Assembly (NCBI RefSeq): GCF_000004075.3
Contig: NC_026660.2
Location: 434,001-498,000 of the forward strand
Direction: 5' to 3'
Origin: Cucumis sativus
Taxonomy: Eukaryota > Streptophyta > Magnoliopsida > Cucurbitales > Cucurbitaceae
DNA: 64,000 nucleotides
A model generated the notes under the pieces. The model was given only the letters and a program-made list of their open reading frames with translations, searched no databases and was not told where the DNA came from. Below are positions 36,075 through 49,476 of this stretch, one piece after another. Made by a program: the position numbers and the translations under genes. The first letter of the stretch is position 1. Each line of letters starts with the position of its first letter.

Positions 36075-38100
36075 GACGGAGAAGAAAAAACGAAGAGAGA
36101 ACAAAAAAGAAAAAAACCAGAAGCAGATTCCAGAACACAAAAGCGAAAACGGCCACAAAAGATTATATAAATTTGTACATAATCCGCTCGAAAATTTTCT
36201 GACGAATTTTCTCTTATTTTCTCGGGTGAGAAAAAAAAAAGAAGAAAAACTTGAAGATGGAAAAATCTCTCTCCCTCTCTCCCTCTCTCTTATTCTCTCT
36301 CTCTTGTTTTCTTGCAGATCTCACACACAACTCGATAGTCAGGGTTTAACTTTCTGTTGCTTTCTCGGCCCTTCATATGTATTGATATATTAATTTTCAC
36401 TTCACCATTTTACCCCTTTATTCTCCTCTTATTTACAATGAAAACAAAATTAACAAAGCTGCCGCTATTACACGTCACCTTACTTCTCGTCCTAAACCTT
36501 TATTTATTGCTTAAATAATACAGATAATCTTCCATTTCACCCTCTTCAAATTAACCATTTATTTTACTCTCTACAATCTTACCACTACTGAGTTGTGAAT
36601 ATTTGCCTAACATTTGACTTTCTTTTCTTAAATAATACAATTTTTTCTTTTTTTTTTCTTTTTTATAAAACATACATTCAAATCAATCCAAACCAACTCA
36701 TACCCTGTATTGTTACAAGTTTTAATTTCTTTTACAAAACTTGAGGAGTAGGAGTGATTTTTAATCAAACCTATTATTCTAATGAAATGTGTGTATTTAT
36801 ATATATATAGAGAGAGAGAGTGTGTGTGTGTTAGATACATATGTTATATTATTCTATATGTATTTTGGGAAGAGGGGAATCCTCTGGGGTGGATTCCACA
36901 GGAAGATTGTATAAGGATAGTTAATCGGCGTTGGTTGAAGGTGAAAGGCATAAGATAAATAGGAATATGGCATGAGTGGTTGGTAGTGGATAACTCCGGG
37001 GGAGATAAATTAGGTGGAAGGGAAGGAGAGAGGAGGGAGGGGTAGTTTAGGAAATATGTTTAGAAAAGTAGTATTTATTTTATATTAATAACAAGAAAAT
37101 TGAATTCGTGAAACCTAACATTGAGAGAGTAGGGAGCGTGTGAGACACGGGGTTTGGAAAGCGGGTTGGGTAGGAAGGGATGAGGAGTGGCGGACACAAT
37201 TTGGTCCACAATTAAAAGGGGGTTCCAACCCAAGTAAAAACTATACCATGTTTAAGCCTCTAACCTTCTAACCTTACTATTTTTTTCTCTCCTCCTAATT
37301 CTTAATTTTATTTTCTCCTTTTATATATATATTTTTTAATATTATAGAGGGTGCCAAAATTAAGTATCAAGAAATGTATTCAATATTATAAAAGAAAATT
37401 AGGCAAAACTATTATCTATAATTTTACTATATTTTGCTATTTTTTTAATGTATTATACTATATTATTTTTTAAAAAATAAAAACTATTTATTTTTATTTT
37501 TCATTGTATTTAAATACAAATTTGGTTACGGTTTATAAATTTTGAAATTCAAAATTAGAATTTGTGAGTTTATAATTTCTAAATAGAAAATTAAAAATAT
37601 TTATTTATTTTTAAATAGCATCTAAAATGAAGTATATAAAACACATTTTTTAATTGATTTGGTTGATTTTTGTTTTTTAATATATAAAGGAAGAACCAAA
37701 TGCAATTAAATGAACCAAATTGTTGTAGAAGAAAATTAGTAATTAGATTGTTTGGGAAAAAAGAAAAAAGAAAAAAAAAAGGAAATATGTTTAGATGAGT
37801 AGGTCCCTGAGGTAGGCAACAAAAATTGACGGTTGTGATGGGGATATAATCATAAGGTGGAGGACACACCATCAAATTTTCAATTCATTATGTTTCCGAA
37901 GCAGGTGGGAGTGACGTGGCAACTCCAAGAGTTTTGATTCCAACGTGGCCTATACATTCTATTCTAAAGCATTCATTTCCCATCTAATTTTAATCTTAAA
38001 TCATCTTTTTCTTTTTTAAATGAAAGTTAATTAATAGTATTCTCAGCTTAAATCATTAATCCATTTAATTAAAAACAAAAATTATACATATAGATTGAAG
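36075..38100. promoter_or_regulatory. Upstream region of the uncharacterised gene and AT-rich intergenic DNA
   Basis: The first 250 bases hold the leader and core promoter of the minus-strand gene, including a long CT run on the plus strand (36266-36304; GA on the gene strand). Further right the DNA is AT-rich with short (AT)n, (AG)n and (GT)n runs near 36800-36830. A G-rich patch lies at 36870-37230. No coding region is supported. Confidence 0.4.
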
Positions 38101-39310
38101 ATTTGGTTAACGATCAAGTATTAAACACTGATATTAAAATTGAATTGGTGGAATAAGAGAAGAGGTCTGAAGTGAGGTTATTTATATTACTGCTCATTTG
38201 TGGGGAATCTTTGACAAGGGGCGAAAACTGAACCCAATGCATGGTATTATGTGAGTGAAGAATGATAATGTCAATTGTCTTCAAATTCAGTGTAATTGTT
38301 TGACATACTCCATATTTGTCAACAGTTAATTTAATGCAAACCTCGTCACAAGAAACTACATGGTAAAGGTAGGTATTGGTGTGGTGGATGCCGTTTTTGC
38401 AATTTCTTTGTAAGGAAAGTTATTTATAAATCATACAAGTTACTTAGTGTTGTTGTGATGATGTACTCCAAATTTTTAAAAATAAGTTTAATGAGTTTTA
38501 AAGCATATGAATGGTTTGGGAATGGTTTTTTTTTTTTTGAAAAGGTGAAAACATGAATTGTTTGTTTCATTGTAGAATTGTTGGTTGGGCCTTGGGGATG
38601 TAAATTAAAAAGAAGAAGTTAGGATTAATATATGTATATAGGTTTTAGGGGTTTTTACTTCTATAGGGCTCTTCTCTTCTCTTTTTACTGTACTTTCGCT
38701 TATGTGATGGACACGTGGTAAAAAATAACACTTTTTAAGATTCTAATTTTGGTTCTTAATTATTTACTACTTTTCTTTCTTTCCTTTTTTTTTTTTTTTT
38801 TTAAATTTTATTTCCAAATTCTCCATTATTTTCTCTAATTCATTATTATATTCTCTCCTTTTTTTTTCTTCTTTTTTTAAAAAACATTTCTTAATCAAGT
38901 TCCCTCTTTCTCTTTCTTTGACTATATGTTCTTATAGCTCCATCTTCTACATCACATATTTTAAACAACATTTTTAGTATTTATTAGTTATCATATGCTT
39001 TCGTTGACCTAATAAATAATTAGTTCTTATAGTTAAATGAAAAACACAAACACACGTACACAACTAAATGATCTATAAGAATATATATACATTAGTTTAT
39101 AGAGGTAAAGTGGATAAAAATTATCTCTTCATTTCAGTAAAGAAGATCGAAGCTACACTAATGAGAAAAATTTAAGGTGTCAAATGTATTCGACAAAGAA
39201 ATGATATTTTGAATTTTGATGAAAGAGTAAATAGGGTTACAATCGAACATGATGTAGTGATAAAACTAACGGCTCTCGATAAAACTTTAGATTATTTGAG
39301 ATGAGACTCC
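38101..39310 (-). repeat. 3' flank of LRX copy A, duplicated beside copies B and C
   Basis: Segments here recur elsewhere in the LRX cluster. The stretch from about 38110 to 38790 (AAAATTGAATTGGTG, CTTCTCTTCTCTTTTTACT, AATAACACTTTTTAAGATTC) matches 48980-49290. The stretch 38940-39310 (ATCGAAGCTACACTAATGAG, then GAGTAAATAGGGTTACAA) matches 44760-45068 and 54370-54796. So the duplicated unit extends at least 1 kb past the stop codon. A has about 400 bp (38243-38665) that the C-side copy lacks. Confidence 0.6.
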
Positions 39311-41175
39311 TCAATAACCGGGAAACAACGGTGGAGGCGGTGATGCATATTCGAAGCCAATATTTGGTGGGAGAATCACATCTTCAAATGACGGTGGTGG
39401 TGAAGAATCGGGAGGAGGAGGAGATGCAATCGGAGGTGGTGGAGATTGAACTGGTGGCGGTGGGGAGTAAACAGGTGGAGGTGGAGGAGAGTAGACAGGT
39501 GGTGGTGGAGAATAGACTGGTGGTGGTGGAGAGTAGACAGGGGGTGGTGGAGAGTGGACGGGGGGTGGTGGAGAGTGAACCGGTGGTGGTGGGGAGTGGA
39601 CAGGAGGTGGTGGAGAGTAGACAGGGGGTGGTGGGGAGTAAATCGGTGGAGGTGGAGAGTGAACTGGTGGTGGTGGTGAGTGAACAGGAGGTGGAGGTGA
39701 GGAGATCGGGGGTGGTGGTGAATGAACAGGGGGTGGAGGAGAGTGGACGGGGGTGGTGGGGAATGAACCGGTGGTGGAGGAGGGGAATAGACTGGTGGTA
39801 GGGGAGATTCAGCTGGAGATGAAGTAGGTGTTTCAGTGATAGATGGCGACGATGGAACAGAGGTCTCACTTGGAGATGGTGGAGTCACAACTGGAGGTGG
39901 TGGAGACCTATATCTTGGCGATGGAGACTGATCGTATGGATCCTCAAAGGTCGACGGCACACCAGGAGAACTCGACCCACCACCACAATTTCCACAGTCC
40001 ACTGATTTCTTCAAGACAGTGCTACATTTGTTTGCATCTTTCTGCATAGGTCGATTTGCCAAACAATTTTGACTATCGTCAAAGAGCTTCTCTGATCCTT
40101 TAGATGTAGCACATGCCGCATCTTCTCCATCAAAGTAATTAAAGGAGAAAGTGAAGTTAGCCAATTTAGGCAACTTGCAAAGATCACCAGAGACAGAGCC
40201 CCTCAGTTCGTTGTTGCTAACGTCCATAATCTCCAAATTTTGGAGGCCAGACAATGATTCTGGCAATTGGCCTATGAAGCCATTGTTGCTAACATCAAAG
40301 ACTGTGAGATTGACGAGGTTTCCGATCTCAGGTGGAAAACAACCACTGAGCTTGTTACCGATGAAGAGAATTTGGTTGAGGTTAGACATTTGGCCAATGG
40401 TGCTAGGAATGCAGCCATGGAATTCGTTGTTGGCGAAGGAGACAACAGAGACGGTGGAGTTTCCAATGGTTTCAGGAATTAAAGAATTGAATCTATTGTT
40501 GTTCAAGAAGATGGCGTCAAACTCGTTGGTGAAAAGTGTGGAGGGGATTTCTCCTTCGAAGTCATTGTACCTGAGATCGAGGTACTTCGCACTCGACCAT
40601 TCGAGGACAACAAGTGGAAAGTGACCAACGAAGCGGTTGTTGCTGACATCAAACTCAAACATAAGTACAAGCTTTGAGAAACTAGAAGGAATGATCCCAC
40701 AAAACCTGTTAGAGTTAATATGGAAGAGAGCCAAATCGGTCAAAAGCCCGAGTTCCGGAGGCAAGTACCCTGCAATGTCACCGTCATTCAAATCAATGCC
40801 AGCCACAACCTCAATTTTTGGGTCATCAAGCGCTGGAGCACAGAAGACACCGTTGTAAGAACAAACATTGGCGCCAACCCAATTGACGGTCATGTTTTTT
40901 GGGTCGGAATAAACAGCTAATTTCCACGCTTGAAGAGCTACATAAGCTTTCTTCAACCTCTCATTTGGAAAAGTGTCAGGAATGTCAAGTTCATATTTGA
41001 AGTCATCGGGGAGTTGATCGTGTTCTTTTAGAGTCAATAGTTGACGTTGAGTAATATATGAAACTTCGGCTTGGGAGACAGAGAGAGTGAGAGATGGGAG
41101 AGAGATAAAGAGGAAAAGAAGAAGAAGAAGAAGAAAGCAGGCATGGTTAGCTTGCTTTCTATGAAGAGAAGCCAT
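39311..41175 (-). CDS. Leucine-rich repeat extensin (LRX), copy A; 1-nt deletion in the extensin region
   Basis: LRX proteins are cell-wall proteins: an N-terminal LRR domain binds RALF peptides, and a hydroxyproline-rich extensin part anchors the protein in the wall. The protein starts at MASLHRKQANHACF (41175) with a hydrophobic signal peptide. An N-terminal cap with Cys-containing NWVGANVCSYNGVFC follows, then about ten LRRs (residues 110-345), a Cys-rich hinge (SVDCGNCGGG) and Ser-Pro4 repeats with VYS/VHS spacers. The tail is PPPSFEDVILPPNIGFEYA, ending PLFPGY, with the stop at 39311-39313. The G run at 39749-39753 has five bases where copy B has six. This 1-nt loss shifts the frame, so the open frame runs on into a His/Leu-rich nonsense stretch to 39376. 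With the base restored the length would be 621 codons. It is a sequencing error or a recent break. Confidence 0.85.
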
Positions 41176-44100
41176 GGTGAAATGGGTTGTCGCTGTGTTG
41201 GACTATGGGATCCCAAAGTTTCCCTTTTTAAACCCAATTTCTTTAACCCTTTTTCTCGTTTGCAAATGATTTTTGTGGATTGAGATTCTATTTCGCCTTT
41301 CTTCCAAATCAAAATCCTATTTTTTTGGATTATGTTTGGTTGTGGTCTTTCCAATATTTTCTTTTTTCTTTCTTTAGGATATAACTTCGTCAATTGGATT
41401 AAAATGACAAACATCGCTGGACTTCATTGAGAGAATTTCTCTTTTTCTTTTGATTCCCACTAATATCATTCTTACTTTACATAACAAAATTTGCTTCATA
41501 AACATTCAGATAATATAAAAATACAACAATGTATAACCCTATATAACTCATATTTTATGTCTAATACATCCTTAATAAATACCAAATTTTACTATCTTTT
41601 CATTCAATAATATTCATCTTCCAAGTAAGTTTACTAAAAAAAACAAACTCCAAATGTTACGTAAACCATTCACTGGGAAGGAAAAAAAATTAAACATATC
41701 AATTACTAGTAATAAACACATGAGACTAAATAGGTTTATAGTATAAATATATAAATTTCTTCATGATTATTTTAAACATGACAAAATTAGAGATGAAAGT
41801 CTTGATATGAAGGGTCAAATTATTTAATTTATCACAAATGTATATTTGATGTTGAAATATATATTTGGGGTGTATAAATTTGAATTCATAATGGTTAGGT
41901 ATAATTGAGTTGCTAATTATTATAAATGAGAAAAAGAAAAATACGAATGAAATTATAAAAGCAATGTCTCGTCCCTATTTGTGGAAGGCAGAAGACTCGT
42001 TGGATGAAAAATGAAATCAACGCCTATAAATAGGACACGTAATGAATAGCGTGAATTCCAAAAACTTTCTTACAAAACCTATCGTTTTCACTTGCCGCCG
42101 TTTCACCCATTTATGTATTTCATTTCCTATCGCCTATCCAACAACCGCCGTCTTTCTTCCACCGGAAAAAAAGCATCCTGAAGGCTGAAACCTACTCTAC
42201 CCGCCGATTCATTACTTTACCTATTGCATTTTATGACCACTTCCTAAATTTTAAATTCGGTTCATCTGCTATTTACTGAAACATCCTGCCATCCCATCTA
42301 ATCCTGTTTTGGTGGAGTAATCTAGCTCGATCGGGTTGAATTAGTGCTCTATTTTCAAGATTTCGAGTTGAGATGGATACATTTACTTGCCCATTTATCC
42401 TCGCAGGTTCTTTCGTTCTTCATTGATCTGATGATGTGTTGTTTAAGTTAATTTGGTATTTTATTTTGTGATTTGATCGAGCGGTGAAGTAACTTTTGAG
42501 GAATTCCTAAAATAAGATAAAGATAAAGTGATGCTTTTGGTTCTGACTGTTTGTCAATGGAAGATTCTCAAATTGTTGTTCTGCTGCCGAGAGCTTTTTC
42601 CATGTCAAAATTCAGTACTCAATTGAGAAAGAAACTCATATTCCTTTTTTTCTTTCTTTCTTTCTTTTAATTTTTGAAAATATTCTCTATCCTTTTCAAG
42701 TTATTACTTCTCAATTTCTCCCAATTTCTTTGAACATCAAGTGCCTCTCAATTTTCTTAACGTCAAGGTTTAGATTTATAGAACTTCTACTCAATTCAAT
42801 GGATGGATTGCAACTCATCTTCTAACACCAAATATTCTGGTTAATTATATATTTTTTAAAACAAAATGAAACGCTTTGTTTCGTTTTTGTTTTGTTTTTA
42901 TCATATCAATTACCTAAACTATGCAACTCAATGGTGGGTAATTTCGAAATTATTTGCAATCTCCAGCTTTTTTTTCTTTTTTCTTTTTGAACTCTTTCCT
43001 CTTCTTCACCACACGGCAATTTTACCGATCAGTTCAACTCCAATTGATTTTTTTTTCCTGTTAGTGTGTATCAAAACTATAAGAGTCAAAGCTGTCAAAA
43101 GGCAAAAATTCATGATCAAGAAAAAGGGCCATATGGAAGTGGAGATTGAGAAAGGAATCCAGAAAAAAACGACCCAAAAAGATTAGAGAGAAACCAAGGA
43201 GAAAAAGAACAAAGAACGTTTAGGAAATGAAAATGTAGGAAAAAAGAAGTGAAATTGAGATTTGGATGAACGAAAAAGTGAAGAAGAAGAAGAAGAAAAT
43301 TAAAGAAAACTGAGAGAGAGGAGATGGACGAATTAGGAAGAAGAAGAAAGAGAACAATTTTTCTTTTTCTAAGGAGAAAACTCCACATAACACCATAGAA
43401 AAGAGCCCACATGGAAGGGGTTGCAGGTGCTGGGTGACACCCTCCAACACCAAGTTTTATGCATTATTTTTTACGGTGGATTGTTAAGATCAGTTCATAA
43501 CTTGTTCGATTCCATAATTTCTCCTAACTCACAACTCTTAGCTGTTTATTAAGTTTAAGATTATTGCTATTTTCTATGCCAAAGTCAGTCTCATTAACAA
43601 GTCGTCCCAAGTTCAACTTTAGATTCTATCTAAGCTCATTTATTAATCTGATTGAAATATATAGCTTGATAATACCATGCCTTTATTATAGGTATTCAAC
43701 CACCAACTCAAACATGCATATGTATGATTTTTTATATAGATAATGTTACGTATAAAATTTGGTAACATCTCTTTCAAGGGACGAACCCTTAATTCTTTCT
43801 AGTTATAAGGTACGAAAAGAATAACAAGCTATATGTTTGTCTTGTCTGCCTATGGTAGCTTTATTATAAAATTTTGGATGTATCGATCTATTCAAGGTAC
43901 AAGTGGTTACAAACAAACATTAAATTGGTATATAATTCTTCAATGTATAATAAATGCATGAAAAAAAAGAGAGAAAGAAAAACTAAGGAAATACTTGCAT
44001 TTACCTTTCTTAAAATAAAATTTCTCATTTTAGAGAATATGAAAAAAAATTTAATTAAATGGAAGTAGTAATTAATATAGTGAACAATCCATCGATTCAT

Positions 44101-45068
44101 GTGACTTCATGTTAGATGTATAATAACAATTATTTCATTATATATATATAATTGACAAATTAATTACTCAAACAATTTCTCTCTTAACACTGATAGAGTT
44201 TTTTTCTGAGAAAACTACAATTTTATAACATTTAAATATTTCTTTTCATGTAACTTAACTTTTAAAAGTCAATGGTAATTAAATTAAAATTATATAGTAT
44301 CTATTTATTATATGGTAAAAAAATTAGTATTTAAAAAATAACAAGATCTACAAAATTTAGTGCTATTTTCTTGACTAATAAATTAAAAAAAAAACTATAA
44401 CTCAACTTGGTTAAAAGTAGGTTAAGAATTAAAAAGTTTATGGATAGAATCTTACTATCTCTTACAACACTAAAATTTTTTAACTAATTTGAGATCTTTA
44501 GTAAACAGTAAAATTTTGTGAAAAAAAAGAAAGTAGATTAAGTTGAAATATGTCATTGAAGAAGGCAACCGTTAAATTTTTCTCCAATGGTTCAAATTTT
44601 TTAACTTGTAAGTTATTCTGATATTTGTTTTGTTTAACCTTTAATAACATACATTATGAATTTTTAGTATAAACCACATGAGATGGGGAGGGTTTTCAAC
44701 TGATTACTTTTAAAACTAAAATAGAAAGACATGTAGCAGTTTGGTAGCATATTTTAAGCAACAATTTTAGTACTCATTAGTTATCATATGGTTATGTTGT
44801 GATAACACACTTAATATATGTATACAACTAAAATATATATAAATATATATCTAGACACTTTAGTTCAAATAGTTAAGTGATAAAAATTTCTCTCTTCATT
44901 TGAGTAAGAAGATCAAAGCTACACTAATAAGAAAAATTTTAAGATGTCAAATGTATATGACAAAGTTGTAATATTTTGAATTTTTATGTAAGAGTAAATA
45001 GGGTTACAAGTATAGTCATGAAACTATTGGCTCTCAATAAAACTTGGGATTATTTGAGATGAGACTCC
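41176..45068. other. Promoter of LRX copy A and intergenic region up to copy B
   Basis: A TATA-like GTTATATCC (minus strand, 41378-41386) lies about 205 bp upstream of the LRX-A start and is conserved at the same place in copies B and D. Homology to the other LRX promoters continues patchily to about 41890. At 42060-42410 a GC-richer patch with Pro/Arg-like codons ends in ATGGATACATTTACTTGCCC..TCGCAG/GTTC, resembling a first exon with no partner. The 43100-43430 region is GA-rich. The stretch 44690-45068 is the 3' flank of copy B. No other gene is supported. Confidence 0.45.
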
Positions 45069-47079
45069 TTAGTAACCGGGAAACAATGGTGGAGGCGGTG
45101 ATGCGTATTGGAAGCCGATATTTGGTGGGAGGATCACATCTTCAAATGATGGTGGTGGTGAAGAATCGGGAGGAGGAGGAGGAGGAGATGACGTTGGAGG
45201 TGGTGGAGATTGGACTGGTGGTGGTGGAGATTGGACTGGTGGTGGTGGAGAGTAGACAGGTGGCGGTGGAGAGTAAACTGGTGGTGGTGGAGATTGAACC
45301 GGTGGAGGTGGAGAGTAGACAGGTGGGGGTGGGGAATGGACTGGGGGTGGTGGAGAGTGGACAGGGGGTGGTGGGGAGTGGACAGGGGGTGGTGGAGAGT
45401 GAACCGGTGGAGGTGGAGAGTAAACAGGTGGAGGTGGAGAGTGAATCGGTGGAGGTGGAGAGAAAATCGGTGGTGGTGGTGAGTGAACAGGAGGGGGAGG
45501 AGACGAGATCGGTGGTGGTGGTGAGTGAACAGGAGGTGGAGGAGAGGAGACCGGTGGTGGTGGTGAGTGAACTGGAGGAGGTGGGGAGTGAACCGGTGGA
45601 GGTGGAGAGTGAACCGGTGGTGGTGGAGAGTGAACTGGTGGTGGAGGAGAGGAAACCGGTGGTGGTGGTGAGTGAACAGGCGGTGGAGGAGAGTGGACGG
45701 GGGGTGGTGGGGATGGAGTCGAGGTTGGTGGTGAAGACTCAATTGGAGACGGTGGTGATGATGGAACAGAGGTCTCGCTTGGAGATGGTGGAGTCACAAC
45801 TGGAGGTGGTGGAGACCTATATCTTGGCAATGGAGACTGATCATATGGATCCTCAAAGGTCGACGGCACACCAGGAGAACTCGACCCACCACCACAACTT
45901 CCACAGTCCACTGATTTCTTCAAGACAGTGCTACATTTGTTTGCATCTTTCTGCATAGGTCGATTTGCCAAACAATTTTGACTATCGTCAAAGAGCTTCT
46001 CTGATCCTTTAGATGTAGCACATGCCGCATCTTCTCCATTAAAGTAATTAAAGGAGAAGGTGAAGTTAGCCAATTTAGGCAACTTACAAAGGCCTCCAGA
46101 GACAGAGCCTCTCAATTCATTGTTGCTAACGTCCATAATCTCTAAATTTTGGAGGCTAGACAAGGATTCCGGCAATTGACCTATGAAGTCATTGTTGCTG
46201 ACATCAAAGAACTGTGAGATTGACTAGGTTTCCGATCTCAGGTGGGAAACAGCCGCTGAGCTTGTTGCCGAGGAAGAGAATTTGGTTGAGGTTAGACATT
46301 TGGCCAATAGTGCTAGGAATGCAACCATGGAATTCGTTGTTCGCGAAGGAGACAACGGAGACGGTGGAGTTTCCGATGGTGTCAGGGATTAGGGAATTGA
46401 ATCTATTGTTGTTTAGGAAGATGGCATCGAAGTCCTTGGTGAAAAGTGTGGAGGGGATTTCTCCTTCGAAGTCATTGTATCTGAGATCGAGGTACTTCGC
46501 ACTCGGCCATTCGAGGACAACGAGAGGAAAATGGCCAACGAAGCGGTTGTTGCTGACATCAAACTCAAACATGAGTACAAGGTTGGAGAAGCTAGAAGGA
46601 ATGATCCCACAGAATCGGTTAGAGTTAATATGGAAGAGAGCCAAATCGGTCAAAAGCCCAAGTTCCGGAGGCAAGTGTCCTGCAATGTCACCATGGTTCA
46701 AATCAATGCCAGCCACAACCTCAATTTTTGGGTCATCGAGCGCCGGAGCACAGAAGACGCCGGTGTAAGAACAAACATCGGCGCCTACCCAATTGGCAGT
46801 CATGTTTTGTGGGTCGGAATAAACAGCTAATTTCCAGGCTTGAAGGGCTCTATAAGCTTTCTTCAACCTCTCGTTTGGGAAAGTGTCAGGAATGTCGAGT
46901 TCGTATTGAAAGTCAAGGGGGAGTTCATCATAGTTTTTGAGAGTCAATAGTTGACGACGAGTAAGATATGAAGCTTCGGCTTCAGAGAGAGAGATAGAGA
47001 AAGATGGGAGAGAGAAGAAGAGAAAAAGAATAATAAGAAAGCAAGCATGGTTAGCTTGCTTTCTATGAAGAGAAGCCAT
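45069..47079 (-). CDS. Leucine-rich repeat extensin (LRX), copy B; 1-nt insertion in the LRR domain
   Basis: Architecture as in copy A: signal peptide, capped LRR domain, Cys hinge, then the longest fully uniform extensin array in the cluster (about 30 SPPPP units with VHS, VYS, VQS, VSS and IHS spacers, 45180-45720), and tail PPPSFEDVILPPNIGFQYA. The start at 47079 (MASLHRK) is chosen because it is conserved in all four copies. An in-frame Met at 47184 adds 35 polar residues from the leader. An extra A at about 46210 (CAAAGAACTG; copies A and C read CAAAGACTG) shifts the frame after LRR 7-8 and gives an early stop at about 46204. The reading resumes at 46175 and is open to the stop at 45069. 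Removing one base gives 669 codons. The LRR half is almost identical to copy D on the other strand. Confidence 0.85.
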
Positions 47080-47480
47080 GGTGAAATGGGTTGCAGCTGT
47101 GTTTGAATTTGGGACCCATTTCCCCCTTTTAAACCCATTCTTCTTTAACCATTTTTGTTTGTTTGTATGGTGATTTGTTTGCAAATTAAATGGTTTTGTG
47201 GATTGGGATTCTTTTTCGCCTTCTTTGTTGGATTGTGTTTGGTTGTGGTCTTTCCATTCTCTTCTCTTTGCTTTCTTTAGTATATAACTTCGTCAATTCA
47301 ATTAAAATTATCACACACACAATACATCATTAATCCACTTTATTTACACAATTTCTTTTTTTTTTTCTTTTTCTTTCCACTCATTTCATTCCTTTATACA
47401 TCATAAATTTTCATTCAATAAACATTTTCCTAATGTATAATATATAAGTTTCGAAACTTTATATTTTATATCTAGTAAAT
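46140..47480 (-). repeat. Left arm of a ~1.35-kb inverted repeat (LRX-B 5' part and promoter)
   Basis: This stretch (5' flank, leader and LRR domain of copy B) is nearly identical to 58480-59820 on the opposite strand, including the non-coding leader and TATA region. Only a few differences were noticed, for example CTTCTTTGTTGG versus CTTCTTTATTGG in the leader. Beyond both ends the similarity falls to the level seen among the other copies. Confidence 0.8.
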
Positions 47481-49299
47481 CCTTAAACTTTAAGTATATG
47501 TTTTATAAAGAAATGAACTCGTATTGCAACATAAACCAATCATCATAAAAAAAATAGTAATTTCTAGTCATATTATAAATATATACATTTGTTTTTAATT
47601 CTCTTAAACCATGGCCAAATCTGGGTTGAAAGTCTTGATACTAGTGGCCAAATTATTTAGTTTAATTTAAGTATTTGATGTTGAAATATATTTGTGGTGT
47701 ATAAATTTGAATTATTTCCTTGACATATTTTTTATTGTTTTGAATTCATAATGGTAATTAGGCAAAGAAATAACTTTACATTCAACATGCAGCCCTTCAA
47801 GTAATGAAAATAAATATAATATGTGATAACAAAGTTTACACATCTCTTGAATTTATTATTTAACATTTTTTCTCAACAATGAAATAATTGAATTAATATT
47901 GTAAAATTTTGTCCATCTCCTAAAAAGAAACTTCACATGGATGATGATAGGCAACAAACATTACAATAAATTATACCCAATGTCGAGTGATCAAGGTTTG
48001 GGATCAAATATTCAATTTTAGAAAAGAAAAAATGCTAATTAAATCTGTTGATGGTTTGAAAGATTCTACTCTATTGAGGCGAATGACTTGTTTTTATTCG
48101 TCCGCTCATATATTAAGCTGCGACTTAAGGACGTTTCAAAGGAGGCTTAAAGAATATTGGAGTTACACTTACTTTAACCGTACATATATTATAAGCTTAT
48201 AAACATAATATATTAACATTTAATGATATGAATAATTTGAGTAAATTCTAAACTTTTAGATAGATAATTAAATAACTTTAACAAAGATTGAACAGAAAAG
48301 AAGGATTGATATGATGAAAACTATAGGACTAAGTTTCTAAGGATACTATTTGTTTTCCTCGTCTCTTTTTTAATTAAATAAACTACATTTCCTAACTATT
48401 TTTCTCTAATTTTTTTATAGTTTAAAATTTAAAAATTTTAAATCACTTAATTTTCTCGTTCTATATATTTTTTCTACGCAGGAGTATTAGCGGCAAAACT
48501 GAGTGTAACCTCACCTTATAGTGTTTTGAAGTTAGCTAATCTTTTTTAAATGTTCTGTTTTCGTTTTGTTCTAGAACTCATAATTTGGCAGCGCAGTTGC
48601 GAACTACATCGTCGTCTTGGTTCAATGTTATATTTTCTTTCCTGGGGGCTTTAATAAGCCCTTTTCTGCTTTGGATGATGAAAGTCATTGGTGCTTCCAG
48701 AGTTGTGATATCGAAGGTTCATAGTCCACTGTTGTTAATGGGAAGCCTTTGTAATGAGTTTTCTCTCGGTTTATATATTATTTCCTCTTAGAAAAACTGG
48801 GATGAATGTTAATTTTTTTAAAAAAAACAATTTAAATGTTAAATCATGTTTTTATATATATATATATATAAGTGAAATTAATGGTATTGTCAGGTTAAAT
48901 GTTTGTATAGCAGACTCAATTTAGGCCATGTGCTTTTAGATTTAATAGTTTATGTTATAGTTTGCAATTTGTAATAGTTTTATTACTTTTAAAATTAAGT
49001 ATTGAACTTTAATATTATAATAAAATTGAATTGGTGTATGTAATTAATAAAGGAATAAGAGGTCCAATATTGAAAAATTGATGTGATTATTCAATTGTGG
49101 AGAATCTCTTAGAAAGGGCGAAAAGGTAATGCATGAGTTATAGGGATCTTCTCTTCTCTTTTTACTATTCTTTCGTTTATGTGATAGACACGTTCTCGAA
49201 AATAACACTTTTTAAGATTCTAATTTTGAGTCTTACTTACTTACTACTTTTGCTCTTTTTTAATTTTACTTCCAAATTCTTCATTTTTTTTTCTCTAAC

Positions 49300-49330
<31 letters not shown>
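47080..49330. other. Promoter of LRX copy B and AT-rich region up to the retrotransposon
   Basis: TATA-like GTTATATAC (minus strand, 47280-47288) lies about 205 bp upstream of the LRX-B start. From about 48980 to 49300 the sequence matches the 3' flank of copy A (38110-38790), so this end belongs to the 3' flank of copy C, cut off from it by the copia insertion. It finishes in an ATT microsatellite (49300-49330). A GC-richer patch at 48575-48790 has a 68-codon frame of unknown nature. No gene is supported. Confidence 0.45.
49300..49330. repeat. (ATT)n microsatellite, left of the copia insertion
   Basis: About ten ATT units immediately abut the left LTR. The same microsatellite continues on the right side of the element at 54245-54300, showing that the element landed inside it. 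Confidence 0.95.
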
Positions 49331-49331
<1 letters not shown>

Positions 49332-49460
49332 GTGGGAATATTCTTTATTCATAAAATATTCTGTTTTCTACAATCATATCAATTGTTACATAAATAGCTA
49401 AATTACCCAAATTAAATAAAGAATGTAATATAATTAGTATAAATTACATAATATACATTA
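49331..49460 (-). repeat. 3' LTR of the copia element (left on plus strand)
   Basis: It begins TGTGGGAATATTC and ends ATACATTA on the plus strand. It differs from the other LTR at five positions (C/T, T/A, A/G and a TA/CC pair). The inner edge is uncertain by a few bases because ATTAAT is shared with the flank. Confidence 0.9.
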
Positions 49461-49463
49461 ATA

Positions 49464-49475
49464 CCCTCCCTCAAA
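49464..49475 (-). promoter_or_regulatory. Polypurine tract of the copia element
   Basis: On the minus strand the sequence TTTGAGGGAGGG lies three bases before the 3' LTR. This is the usual plus-strand primer position in copia elements. Confidence 0.75.
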
Positions 49476-49476
49476 C

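Noticed and set aside
39376-39869. His/Leu- and Trp/Arg-rich open frames overlapping the extensin repeats of all four LRX genes (also near 45134-45742, 54896-55279, 60212-60866)
   Set aside because: They are alternative readings of the 21-bp proline-repeat unit, long only because the repeat lacks stops in several frames.
43500-43530. GTTCGATTCC, a tRNA B-box-like match
   Set aside because: No A box or acceptor-stem complement at the right distance, so not a tRNA gene.
48585-48791. 68-codon hydrophobic frame in a GC-richer patch
   Set aside because: No family resemblance, no clear splice or promoter context; possibly a transposon fragment, but unsupported.
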